Origin: Ceriagrion tenellum
Lineage: Eukaryota > Arthropoda > Insecta > Odonata > Coenagrionidae
Assembly: GCA_963169105.1 (NCBI GenBank)
Contig: OY720637.1
Location: forward strand, 55,822,964-55,886,963
Length of the DNA stretch: 64,000 bases
Reading direction: 5' to 3'
In this document: positions 23,830-34,429 of the stretch, one piece after another
How the letters are laid out: every line of letters begins with the position of its first letter
Numbering within the stretch: position 1 is the first letter of the stretch
Program-made: the position numbers and the translations under genes
Notes under the pieces: model-generated
Seen by the model: only the letters and a program-made list of their open reading frames with translations
What the model was told of the DNA's origin: nothing
Database searches by the model: none

Positions 23830-23955
23830 ATTGCATGAGTACAATATTTATTACGACCTATGCTTCGCTTGTATCAGAATCATCAGGTGATCCTGATACC
23901 TGATGATGCTTAAACAAGTGAAACATAGGTCGTAATAAATATTGCACTAGTGCAA
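23830..23955. repeat. Palindromic element with hammerhead-like core
   Basis: The left arm reads ACAATATTTATTACGACC, TATGCTTCGCTTG, ATCATCAGG; the right arm is its inverse, CCTGATGATGCTT, AACAAGTG, AAACATAGGTCG, TAATAAATATTG. Arms are roughly 50 bp. On the plus strand the right arm contains CTGATGA followed by TGCTTAAACAAGT and GAAAC, and the small stem GTATCAG/CTGATAC sits directly before CTGATGA. Confidence 0.8.
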
Positions 23956-23959
23956 TTTT

Positions 23960-25330
23960 CTGTATTTTGTGTTTTTTCATTGACACTTCAAACTCATGAG
24001 CGTAGACAAGAAATATAACAATGCACTCTCTCAATGATTTGCTTGTCCCCGAAAATATCGAATAACTCCGATAGAACAGGAAGAAAAAACAGAGGGGGAA
24101 ACATTGATAGAATTTCACGCTTTGAGCCTGACGGGTTCGCGGAGAGTTAAGCCCTCAATGTATCACGTTAGCTAAGATGCGCTCTCTCCTCCCATATTCA
24201 ATCCTCAAATCGAACTCGAACGATCCTCCGGCGTCCGATAGATCCTGGAAATCGAAGCGAGAGCCTCGCGGCCAGACCTCCTCCATCCAGGCCGATTCGC
24301 CCGGCACCGGAGTGATTTAAGGAGTAGGTAAATGGCAGTTCCAGCCAGATGAAAACACAAGGATCCGAGGCGACCACGATAATCCACCAAGGTCCACCAA
24401 AAAACGTCATTCTTTATTTTTACATCGTCCCGAGAAACGGGTTCGGCAACCTGAAGATGACGAGACACGGCAACGGGAAGTCCGAATCGTGAGCGCGGGG
24501 AGCATTAAGGTCCATAAATTTTGACGGGCGGGTCTTTTTCCCCGGAGAAACAGCCATTTAGGCATTGTTAGCACAAATGGCTGAGATCCGCCTCCATTTA
24601 CTCCCAGGAGAGTACCCTCCTCCCTCATCTTTCCCTCATTTCCACGAATGTAAGCCACCGAGGGTGAAATATTCATGCGGCGGAGAGGACAACAAGCGAT
24701 GCACAGTCAATGGAGAGACTTACGGTGGTTGAGACGCTGTTCGTTTATGCATAGATTTACGAGAAATTTCGCGTACGCGTACTCTTAATTAATACGCATA
24801 GATAAAAGCGAAAAATTGCATGTTAACGATTTGGTTTCTAGGCAATTTAATGCTAGTTTAACACGCAACCTAATGGTAATTGGCGTGTACTTCGATGAAA
24901 TATGTGTATATTTCCTCAAAATGGAAAACGTACATTTCATATTATTCAAATAGTTCCTAATAATTATTGAGGTAGCATGCCGTATGAAAATCAAGTAATA
25001 ACATATGATTTTTGCTTCGGTTTCGAATTCCGCGCTCCCAAGACAAAACTGCTAGAATTGAGGCGAAACGTTTAAAAAATAATTCTAGCAACATTTATAC
25101 AACTCATTCCACCTATTTCTATTCCACCATAAACAGCTAATTCCACCGTATAAACAGATTTACTTGAAGTAAGGTCAAAGAATTTTTTTGGACTTCCTTG
25201 TAAAGTTACTAAAATCAGCACTCAACGACTCACGATTTGCGCTCCATCCACCTAAAGGGGAGTCGAAAAATGTTCAACCATGCTTTTACAAATATTTATC
25301 AAATTCTCAGGCTTAACTTGGTGGAACCAC
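23960..25330. other. No gene recognised; CpG-rich patch 24.12-24.70 kb
   Basis: The patch 24120-24700 is richer in GC and CpG than its flanks and holds overlapping minus-strand frames, but none has recognisable domains or good splice boundaries. It could be a promoter or a first-exon region of an unseen gene; I cannot support a call. Confidence 0.35.
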
Positions 25331-25335
25331 ATTAT

Positions 25336-25538
25336 GATGGTTCGTAAATAAATTCAATTTGTAATGTTCCACAATAGTATTTATTATTCCGACCGAGGTT
25401 TTGACCTGAAGTTAAGTCATTATCAAGGTAAAATCCCTATATAAACCTTGATAATGACATAACTTCGAGTCGAAACCTAGGACAGAATAATAAAAACTAT
25501 TGTGGAACATTACAAAGTGAATTTATTTATAAACCATC
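25336..25538. repeat. Palindromic element, about 92-bp arms
   Basis: Left arm GATGGTTCGTAAATAAATTC, TTTGTAATGTTCCACAATAG, TTATTATTCC, GAGGTTTTGACC, AAGTCATTATCAAGG; the right arm is its inverse, CCTTGATAATGACATAACTT, GTCGAAACCTAGG, GAATAATAA, CTATTGTGGAACATTACAAA, ATTTATTTATAAACCATC. A short spacer separates the arms. The solo arm at 14630-14705 is related. No coding capacity. Confidence 0.88.
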
Positions 25539-25539
25539 G

Positions 25540-28500
25540 CAATGAATTTACAACAGTACATACACCAAGAGGGTACATAAAGTACCCACTTACATGGACG
25601 AAAGAAGAACTGCAAGCAGTTTTCCGACCGATTTCCATGTTTCACATCAGTTTGAAACCAACAATTCAAGTTACACCATGGTACACACTCATTTTGAGGA
25701 GGGGCTTGTAAGAGGCTCTGCGAAGTTATCTCGAAAGGTCTCATTTGAGCATCATTGTGGAGAACGGAAATTGTCCCCTAAAATTTTAGCGCTGCATCAG
25801 CAGTATTTCATCCGAAGACTAGATTCGTGTAAATCTTTAGTGTGTTCGAACATCACATCTGCGCTTATTTCCTTCGAAATTTCTCATTTTGACTCACCTC
25901 ATAGCCTGCATAATCAATTCCATCCTTAGTCTTTCTCGGAGTTTCCTTATATGTAACAATCTTTACTCAGAAAACCTATGTAAAGAAGTGGTACCCTTTT
26001 CCAAGCCTAACAAGTGACACTATTTTTTGGTATACTGGACGTAAAATATTTAATATTCTACCTCCTATCTGTAAAAGGTATTCAGCATAGTTTCTTCCGT
26101 ACAAATGGCAATGAATTGGCTATTCACTTGTGTAGATGTAGACGGTATATTTTGCTAATATTTATCTAACTGAATTGTTGGCAATATTTTATTTCCAATG
26201 CATGGGTAAATATATTTGATGGTAACTTTACCAATTGTATTTACTTTAAGTTAACCTAAAGCTCAGTCCAATTGAATTTTTCTTTTTTTCTTTTCGTGTT
26301 GTTTGAATGCAATAAAATTTTATTATCCTCATGACATTATTTTCAGGTGGCTTTTATGCAACAGAGACTGATCAACAAGTCTAATTTTTCTACTTCGCAA
26401 AAGCCTCATAAAGTATCTCCTCTTCCCAGCTCATTGTAGGGCACCTTCATTGGTGCCTCACGCAGTCTGATCTTAAATCAATCTTCAATAACATTACATT
26501 TCTAAGAATCCCAGTCTTTGTTCTGCTGTTGTTATCGCCCAAACGTTACTGCCATGCGAAAGAATGCTCAATGCCACGTATGTGTGTATGCCATCAACAG
26601 TGCAATAATATTTGGTCCCGACGAGATATGGTACTTCGTATCCTACATTTAGTTGACAGTATTTGCACTTTCAGAGATTTACTACCCGTATTTGTCTCCG
26701 TAAGAAAAGAGGCGCAATATTTCCAATTGTAGAATGCAATTAAACATAATGCTCAGAATGTACCAACTAAGCGCTCCTCAGTCTACAGAAAGGGGTTAGT
26801 GAGCGTATTATACGCTCACGAATAAGTTTAATGAAACGTACTTACATCACACTGGCATACTAAGCTACGTAGGTTTGTTTTCCACGCGCAATTAAAACTC
26901 GTTGGCATAAATCCGTAGTGCCGAAACCGCTCCTTAAAGCACGAACGATCCCGGAGCTATTAATTTATCTTAAGGTCTCTTTCACACTTCACGCCGTCCG
27001 AAATGATTTTCTTTTTCTTCCTCATCCCCTTCTCTCATCACAAAATTGAACACCGCAATAAAAGGACTGAGAAAGGATAGAAATCTATGAAAGAACGCGA
27101 TGGCAGCCGACAATTCAAGGGCTGAAAACCAAGGAAGAGAAGAGAGATGCCGATACTACATATAAAAAACGCCATTTATTTTTATAAAATGAATCACCTA
27201 AAGGATTTTTTACACAAACTGCAACATCTCACTTCCTTTCTTTTTCTTTCCTCATGCCGTAAAAATAAGGCTGATTGATTTGACCGGCAGCGAGATCCGT
27301 CAAATAAAGAGATGTGGATACGTGCAACTTCGGACTATCATGCAGCATCCACTCTTCTCCGGGGGAATGGCTCCATACGGTTTTTTCCTTCGATCGAGGT
27401 GAGTCTTTATGGAGATGGGAATATCTTTCTCCCAGAAAATATTCTAGTTGCGTCGTCGAGAGCACTGACCTCCCGAGCTCGAACTAGGTTCTGGCCTCAA
27501 TAACCGAGGAAAGGCATCTCAGTACCCTGCCTCATATCATTATGAAAATTGGTATTTGTGAGTTTCATCCCCATAACACATTATTCCAGCGTCCACTGCA
27601 CTCCATGATTTATCACCGGGCCCAGGGCGACAGAAAAAAAGTCAACATTCTTTCAACATTTTCAGCTCCAACTACGAAATAAAAAGGTGAAACTTATCTG
27701 TATGAGATCCAAATTCTTTTTATTTATTCTTACCCCCGATGCTGCATAAATACCCAACATTGAAGTTTTTATGCTGTCTCTTTGATATTTCCGCGTAAAT
27801 ATCATAACCTCCCCAGATAGCATAGAGAAAAAAATTTCGGTCAACTACTATGAATGATGCCAAATAATATTCGAAGAAGCTCAAAGACAAGAAAATACGA
27901 GTGAGCAGAGATAATATTATTAAATATGCAAACGATGCACATCTCGGAGTTTTGAGGTTTATGAGATGAGTAGCGTCTTGATGAGGGATCACTTCACCAC
28001 TTTTTCTACTAAGAGATAAATGGACTTATTCCGTAAAAATTAAATATATCTTGCGTGAGAATTCTCATTTTAGTCAACTTAGAGCCCCATCTAATCAAAA
28101 TTAAAATATCTTCCACAATCTCGCATAGTTTCACCTGTACGCCAACCAGCTATTTCACTAGAAATGCATTCTAGGAAGCATCTGCAAATACCCCGGAATT
28201 CTACAAAATACATTCTTGTTTAAAACTACAATAACAATACCACCACCAGGTTCTCAATTCGTAAGAAACTTATTCTGTTCATAACAAAACATAAATTCGT
28301 CATACAACATCACGAACGAAGGAAGGGACGTGTCATTTTCCGAAATTCAGTTAATATTCCGGAGAGGAAAAACAATAATTTTCATAAAGAAAGCAACGCA
28401 ACTCTCCAGACTCAAACCAGTCATGGATTTTAACTTTTTCGGTTATTGAAAATAATTAGCTTATAACGATTAGGCAATATTCTTAATTCTGCGTGGACCA

Positions 28501-29590
28501 TTGGTGAACGCTAGCCAAATGCAATCGTCCAATTGCATAGAACATAAGCAATCAACTAGGTCCCGATAAAAGTACTTCTTTCTATTTTCTTGCCGCAGAG
28601 CGCATTCCGATAGGTATTCCAGGAATGGATGCTTCAATCCACTCGACAGTCTAGCTTAAGGGAAGATTCCTGTCAAAACATAATGGAAGAGGATCCTGGA
28701 CGGGAATAGACCAAGAAGGCCAGCGGACCTCAGTGAAGTATCCACAGAAGAGGAGAAAGTTCATGGGGGACCGAAGTGTCTTCATACAACCCTGCAAGCC
28801 ACTGAAAGGGTTTTTGGAAGGGGGAGGGGGCGAGACTGCAGTGTTTAAGACAGGCAGGTCGGAGGAAAAGAAATGGAAGGGAAAACAGTCGTGAGATGTA
28901 TTTTTGAGGAAATCATGTCTGAATCTGTTTTTCTGTCATCATTAGCCCTCCTAAAACATTATTTTTTCAGCTGGGCCTTTCTGGGGAAATTTTTTAAAGT
29001 AATGCAAAGATTATGACTATAACTACTAAACTACGATGATAAAATAACCAAGATGGATATTAGTCTTTCGACATATCAGTCTGCCGCCTATTTTTACCGT
29101 TTCATATACGTTTCACTGTTAACAATATTATCATTTTTCGTCAAAATAGCAACAAAAACAAATTCTTTAGCAGTCATAAAGATTGTATTAAGGATCCATA
29201 AATTATCCGATATTCCGCCTGAGAAGCTACAGCCGACGCATCGGCTCGTGGCTCCAAGAGGTACGAGGGAAGACGAATTTCTCACTCGTACCAATTAGTT
29301 CGACGATACATCTCTCTGATAACAATGCTTTTCTATCCCCAAAAATTGATTGAGGGCGGCAAAATAAAATCCGTTCTTTCACCCTTAAAACTTTTTTTAC
29401 CTAAACTCTTCCAGTAATTAATCTTAGACTCGCATGTTATCGAATATTCTCCATTGGCTTCTACCCCAAAGCTCCCCAAAGATGTGCCACACACGGTAAG
29501 CTTGCTACTATATAAACAACACAGCTATCTTCGATGTTTTGTTGAAGAAAGTTTGAAGGAGATTTTTATCTAAGTAATCAAGGGTTTATT
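25540..29590. other. No gene recognised
   Basis: About 4 kb with no exon I can support. Open frames near 25594-25929 and 27720-27992 have no known motifs. A TAGATG-like stretch at 26134 may be a LINE tail stub. Confidence 0.4.
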
Positions 29591-29599
29591 TTTCTGAAA

Positions 29600-30690
29600 C
29601 AAAGAAAGCGAGGCTGGTTATACAAGTAGGAGGGTAAACATAGGAACAAGTGGAGCATTTCAATTACTTGGGTGTTACATAAGAAGAAAATGGGCATAGT
29701 GACAAAGGTATTAAGAGGAGAATAGCTCTAGCGAAAAAAGAGTTCAGCACAGGAAGGGGCTGATGACAGGTACCTTGGTTTAAGATATAAGTAAGAGGTA
29801 GGTGAAGAGCTTTATTACGAAGTCAAGGTAGTTTGAGCAAAATTTCATTTCTCCTAGACATCAATGCACATGGTATCATTTTAAAGACGCATATTCCAAA
29901 AGTATCAAAATATTAGCACCTTACCGAACTACTTTCAGAGATTTTTGACGAAAAATACCAGCCATTTTACATGGGAAATGTTACATGCATGTACTCCAGA
30001 GAGACCTTATTTTTAAAAATGAGGAGTTTGTACCATCTAGATCTATCAAAAAATTAAATGTTTAATTTACTTATTTTATCGACTGTTTTTTAAAATAAAT
30101 CATATTTCCACCACAGTAATTTTTTTCAGAATCGCAAAAATAACTTCCGTTGAGTAGGAGTTTTAAACGTACCGCGACAAAAAAATGAGTCAAATCATAG
30201 ACTTATGTAGATATTTTTATTTAATTGTTTAGATATTTCAGAGGCATAAAAGTACATCATTGCACCATTAATTATCCAATATTTAATTCATGATTCCTAC
30301 AGCTGCTGAAATTACTACGCATCATTCGAATACCGCCTCCATTATGACTAGGGAACCATCTCGCTCAAGCTATATTAAGCGTTTTAAGGGGAAGGAAAGG
30401 GAACTCAGAAAGGGAGGCGAGAATATGCCGCAGGCGTTTAAGATGTAGATGTAGAGGAGGGTGAAGCAAGCGCGGTGGACGGAGTCCGTCCGACGGACAG
30501 GGAGACAAACAAGGAAATGCTTGGTATGGTTGGTGAGGAGAGGAAACTTCAGGTGGAGATTAGGAGGAGGCAGAGTAGGTGGCTGAAGGAGGTAACCAAG
30601 AGCGAAGGGATTCTACGGGCCTCATTAAATGGGAGGATGTCGGGTAAACATGGAAGGAGACGAATGAAAATAGAATTAAGTTTAGCGTAT
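29600..30690 (+). pseudogene. LINE C-terminal region split by a MITE
   Basis: Two plus-strand pieces flank MITE copy 2 (29823-30379). The left piece (29600-29822) reads, with frame changes, GRVNIGTSGAFQLLGCYI and later RRIALAKKEFSTG, matching the LINE block with YLG and KRRI.LAK. The right piece (30395-30690) continues with TDRETNKEMLG, then EERKLQVEIRRRQSRWLKEV, then ILRASLNGRMSGKHGRRR, the next block toward the C terminus (T.R.TNEEVL..V.E.R.L...I..RQ.RW.GHV ... L.GR..GKRGR). Order and orientation agree, so one LINE relic was interrupted by the MITE. Frameshifts show it was already decayed or decayed since. Confidence 0.72.
29823..30379. mobile_element. MITE family B, copy 2
   Basis: Begins TCAAGGTAGTTTGAGC and ends GCTCAAGCTATATTAA, with the same internal boxes as copies 1 and 3 (GAGATTTTTGACGAAAAAT, CATTTTACATGGGAAATG, CTCCAGAGAGACC, TTCCTACAGCTGCTG, CTCCATTATGACTAGGG). 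It is inserted within a LINE relic, so its borders are confirmed by the continuity of the host sequence. Confidence 0.82.
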
Positions 30691-30729
30691 CAGGCATTTT
30701 TTTGTGGAAATGGAGTACAAATACTATGA

Positions 30730-30889
30730 TCTCACAATAAAAGTTATTGGTTCACTTTCCACAGACTTTTATTCACCGACCAAGGTTTCGACATGAGCTA
30801 TATCACCTCGAAAATGACATAGCTCATGTCGAAACCTTGGTCGGTGAATAAAATTCTGTGGAAAGAGAACGAAAACTTTTATTGTGAGA
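30730..30889. repeat. Palindromic element, about 75-bp arms
   Basis: Left arm TCTCACAATAAAAGTT, CACTTTCCACAGA, TTTTATTCACCGACCAAGG, TTTCGACATGAGCTAT; right arm the inverse, ATAGCTCATGTCGAAA, CCTTGGTCGGTGAATAAAA, TCTGTGGAAAG, AACTTTTATTGTGAGA. The inner part of the right arm includes the mini-stem GACAT..ATGTC directly before GAAACC, as in other palindromes of this window. Confidence 0.88.
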
Positions 30890-30894
30890 ACATG

Positions 30895-31395
30895 GCATCG
30901 GAAGAAAATAGGTTCAATCGGTTTTAATAGTTAAGATTAATAGGTTTTAATAGGCTAAAAATCATAGGTGGGAGATAAAGAAGTAAATTTTGAAGATTGA
31001 TAGAGATCGGCGTTGGTAAAAGTGTATGGATTTCGACCCTTTCATTTATACCTACCTTAACTCGTATGCGTCCAGTCTGATTAATTTTAAATGTCGGAGA
31101 ATTGCGATGAAGCGGAGGAATTAATATCAGTATTTTGCAAAATAAACTAATGAAACTCGGTGATAAATATTTGACTTCGAATTAAGCTTCATCCTTTTGA
31201 ACAAGCTGCTCAACTTACCATAAATATGCAGGTATAAGCAATATTATTACGGAAATCCAATACCGCACACTCTACCTTGTCTTTAGTCAGATATCTAAAT
31301 GTTAAAATATGTATGCAAAGAGCGCTACTGATTCTCTGGCGTCTACTGTGATATTTTAAATTCATCAGCATATACCATAAAACGTAAAAAAAAAC
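30895..31395. other. No gene recognised
   Basis: AT-rich, no exon-like frame, no matched repeat. Confidence 0.4.
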
Positions 31396-31511
31396 TCCCG
31401 TTCATTTGAAAATAAACGCATACGGAACGCTCAGTCCGTGGTGAACCAACGTCTGCTGGCCGGGTATGAAACCACTATAGAGGGCCATTAATAATCGCAT
31501 CGGGCGGTGTC

Positions 31512-31625
31512 TTACCGCAAGCGGAGAGCGGTTCGTAATGGCCTCCTTAATCCCTTTAACGCAGTTCCGCCAATGCTTCGAGTGTGTTTTCCCCACGATA
31601 CATCCGAAGTTATGGCCAAGACCAG
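31512..31625 (-). pseudogene. LINE RT thumb fragment
   Basis: The minus strand reads ITSDVSWGKHTRSIGG, then TALKGLRRPLRTALRLR, parallel to TSDISWGTHIKK and NALKKQRFIKRIIRR in the 15.9-kb RT relic and to the LINE thumb consensus (I.SDL.W..HI..I...A.K.LGFLRR). Only this segment is preserved; flanks do not extend the match convincingly. Confidence 0.5.
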
Positions 31626-31729
31626 GGGGGTTATTCTGTCCGGCCTCGGAATGTCCGAGTTTCCACAGTGAAGAAATTTTGACGTCACAGCCACGAAAAC
31701 TTCAAATATGGCCATTCATAGGTTGAGAA

Positions 31730-33980
31730 TTGTTGGGAGCTTGGACGTCACAACCACTGATTTTCCGAGGTTCGACGGCGTCAAGTCCTTACTGAATAAA
31801 GCCCTAGGTATCCAACTTCATCCGCCTATCCTTTCACCATTTAAATTTTAGTTAAAAGGATGACTGACGGTGCCAAGTTTCAATGAGACACCAATGGGTA
31901 CTAAATAATTGAGCCTGGGGATGATCGGCCCCGGCTTGACTTAACATGGACCACCCCCGAAACGAAACCCTGGTTAAATCACTATGAGATTAATCAGGTC
32001 ATTTATCGGGTAAATGAATCGGGTAGATGTCAGGTAGAAACAGGTAATTAACCAGACAATTAATCAGGTAGATGTCAGGTAGAATCAGGTAAATGAATCA
32101 GGTCAGTAAATAGGTCAGCGGACCTAATTAATTTAATCAACATTCTTACAGCTGCGTTATCGTACATCGCATTTGAATATTAGTTCGATATATTTAGGTA
32201 CTTACCTAATTTTTCTCCAATCGTTAATTTCGATTATCAGACTAGTTACAGTTTCGTGGGTCGAATATATTTGCTGACGATTGGAAATGTATGAAGCAAC
32301 ACAAAAGTGGACTCATAGACCCTTTCACTGGGTCTTAACAATTGTGTCACGAGTTTGGGCTGGAACTCATAGAAAGCGCACTATTATAAACTCGTTACGA
32401 AATAAATAAATGAATGTCTCATACATGAAGAAGGAGGTAAAGACTTAAGTATAATGAACTAAGTGAAATACCAGGAAACGGCCATAGCCTGAGGCTTATC
32501 GCGGCGTGAAATGCTTTCAGAAAATATGCGACACGCATCAAAGAGATTGGGATTGAACGAGTCATAAGTAGGGAAGACGCCAGTCAGAAAAGTAAAAGAG
32601 AAGTGCTATCACATTCTCATTGAACTAGGTCATGAGTACGCCACTAACATCTAGAAAAGATAAGTTTGATCTAGGAGCTCAAAGAAATAGGTACACATGT
32701 AGTTAAACCTCACATTTGGCCAAAAACTGCCATGGTCAGACAAAACTATAGTGAGCACTGTGTTAAGGGTTGCAAGAGACACAAAGATTACAAGCTATGT
32801 TAAGTCTACCAAAAGAAACCGTACCTCGTAAGTTTCAGGAGAATATGGTAGACATTGAACCCGCGCAATAAACTTGCAGGACAGACAAAGGTGATAAAAT
32901 CTTACTGATACATAAAAATCTAGTGGTGTCTGTCTGTCAGTCTGTTACTCAATCACTCATAAATCACTTAATCGATTGAAACAAAATTTGGTAGAAAGAT
33001 ACTTGATACATTTGGTTCACGCATAGGCTATAGAACAAGGGCCTTGGGGCCCTAGAAGGCCCTCAAGTGGGCCCTTTCATCGCCAAAAATTGGCCCTGGA
33101 AGATAATCCTTGCCTGTATTAGAAACACGTAAAATATATCTATACTCAATGTACAACAATCATGGAGTCATAAGTCTCACTGGGGCCTCAGAGGGCCTAA
33201 GGTTCCAAAAGACTGCTTTCTTAAAAGCCTCATTAGTATAGAACGAGTGAGCCGATTTTAGTGAAGCTTTCACACATGGGATCAGAAAAGCTTTTTTTTC
33301 GGAAATTGGGACTATTAGGAAGGCCCCTGGGCCCCAAGGGCAGCGTATTGAGCTGTCTGGTGTCTTATGTGTTTGAAAAACTCAAGTCTAAACATTTTGG
33401 TTCAAGTGCAGAGGTTTCTCTTTTTGCATAATTTAATTAGTTCTACTAAAGACAGTAGGATATAGTTTTCACCATTAGATGGATAAAAGATTGCAGTTTC
33501 TTTTTTTTCAATCAATTTTCATAAAAGAATAAAATTTTCCTAGAAATCGCGTTTTTATTGTCAAAATCATGAATTTTAATTCTGTCAACATTAGGATATT
33601 TCCTTGGTAACCGTGGAATTAACATTAACTTTAGAAGGGAAATGGGATCTTTAAAATGGCGGCTAAGTTTTATATCTAAATATAGGTATTACAGTTGAAA
33701 TCTAGGCCGTATACTGAAATGTTGCTGATTACGATATTTTCAGGGATATTTTTGCCTAAAATTGGCAAAATTCATTGCAAGTGGACTAATTTAAGTTGGA
33801 CCTATGAAAAACAGGAGAATGCCACGATGTTACATTTATGCGGAAAGCCTCTGGAATGCAAATGGCCTGTAGTTTAGTTTCTATAGGTTACTGCAAAAGA
33901 ATGTCGAAACTCGGCAAGCATAATATAATGCGGTTTTCATCGGCTGAATTAAAAAATAAAACTAAAATTATAGCTGATTT
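31730..33980. other. No gene; degenerate short repeats at 31.98-32.12 kb
   Basis: Between about 31985 and 32120 the motif AATCAGGT(A/C) with ATGTCAGGTAGA recurs at irregular spacing, a decayed short tandem repeat. Around 32930-33340 a GC-rich series of GGCCCT-type words (GGGCCTTGGGGCCC) stands out from the AT-rich flank. No protein frame is convincing. Confidence 0.45.
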
Positions 33981-33984
33981 GCCT

Positions 33985-34075
33985 AGAAAAAAATACACCT
34001 CATGAGCGACTCGAACCTACTACCTTGGTATCAGTATTAATCAACTCTAACCACTAGCCCTGTCTTTCTATCATC
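33985..34075 (-). repeat. tRNA-like SINE head or tRNA relic
   Basis: On the minus strand GGCTAGTGGTTAGAGTTG resembles a polymerase III A box and, about 40 bases on, GGTTCGAGTCGC resembles a B box, then TGAGGTGTATTTTTTT. The intervening part does not fold as a normal anticodon arm, so I read it as a tRNA-derived SINE head or a decayed tRNA rather than a working tRNA gene. Confidence 0.4.
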
Positions 34076-34299
34076 CATCGTTGATTTTCAGCGGGTGTCT
34101 TTGCTAGTAAAAATATATGGATACAGCGATAGAATTTCACCGTCGAATGGATGGTCTCAAGAATTCTTCCTTCCCGCTCACCATTCATGACTTAAACAAG
34201 AGTATTTCGAGATGCTAATTCAACAATAAGAGCAGATGGAGGCAATAATGTAGTAACGAGAGCTATTTCTCCAATACACCTCCTTTTTAATGCAGTAGT

Positions 34300-34378
34300 C
34301 TGCTGTGCCTGGCGGTGTCTCACGGCCCCTGGCACAGGCCCCTGCGGCGGCTCCTGGGGAGGGTTTGTGTAGACCTGT
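34300..34378 (+). repeat. LINE 3' tail fragment, plus strand
   Basis: GGCGGTGTCTCACGGCCCC, TGGCACAGGCCCCTGCGG, CGGCTCCTGGGGAGG and TGTGTAGACC match in order the tail module of the 50.1-kb LINE relic. It is a diverged, heavily truncated copy. Confidence 0.5.
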
Positions 34379-34429
34379 TTGCACGAAAATACTTTCACTT
34401 GTCCATTATAGAGCCCTCGAAGAGCCATT

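Noticed and set aside
27430..27510. tRNA-like sequence around GAGCTCGAACTAGG
   Set aside because: A B-box-like word exists, but a correctly spaced A box on the same strand does not.
32930..33340. GGCCC-rich stretch as a possible gene
   Set aside because: No open frame of useful length; probably an unrecognised repeat.
33985..34075. Functional tRNA gene
   Set aside because: A- and B-box-like motifs are present, but the anticodon arm and acceptor stem do not pair properly; kept only as a tRNA-derived relic.
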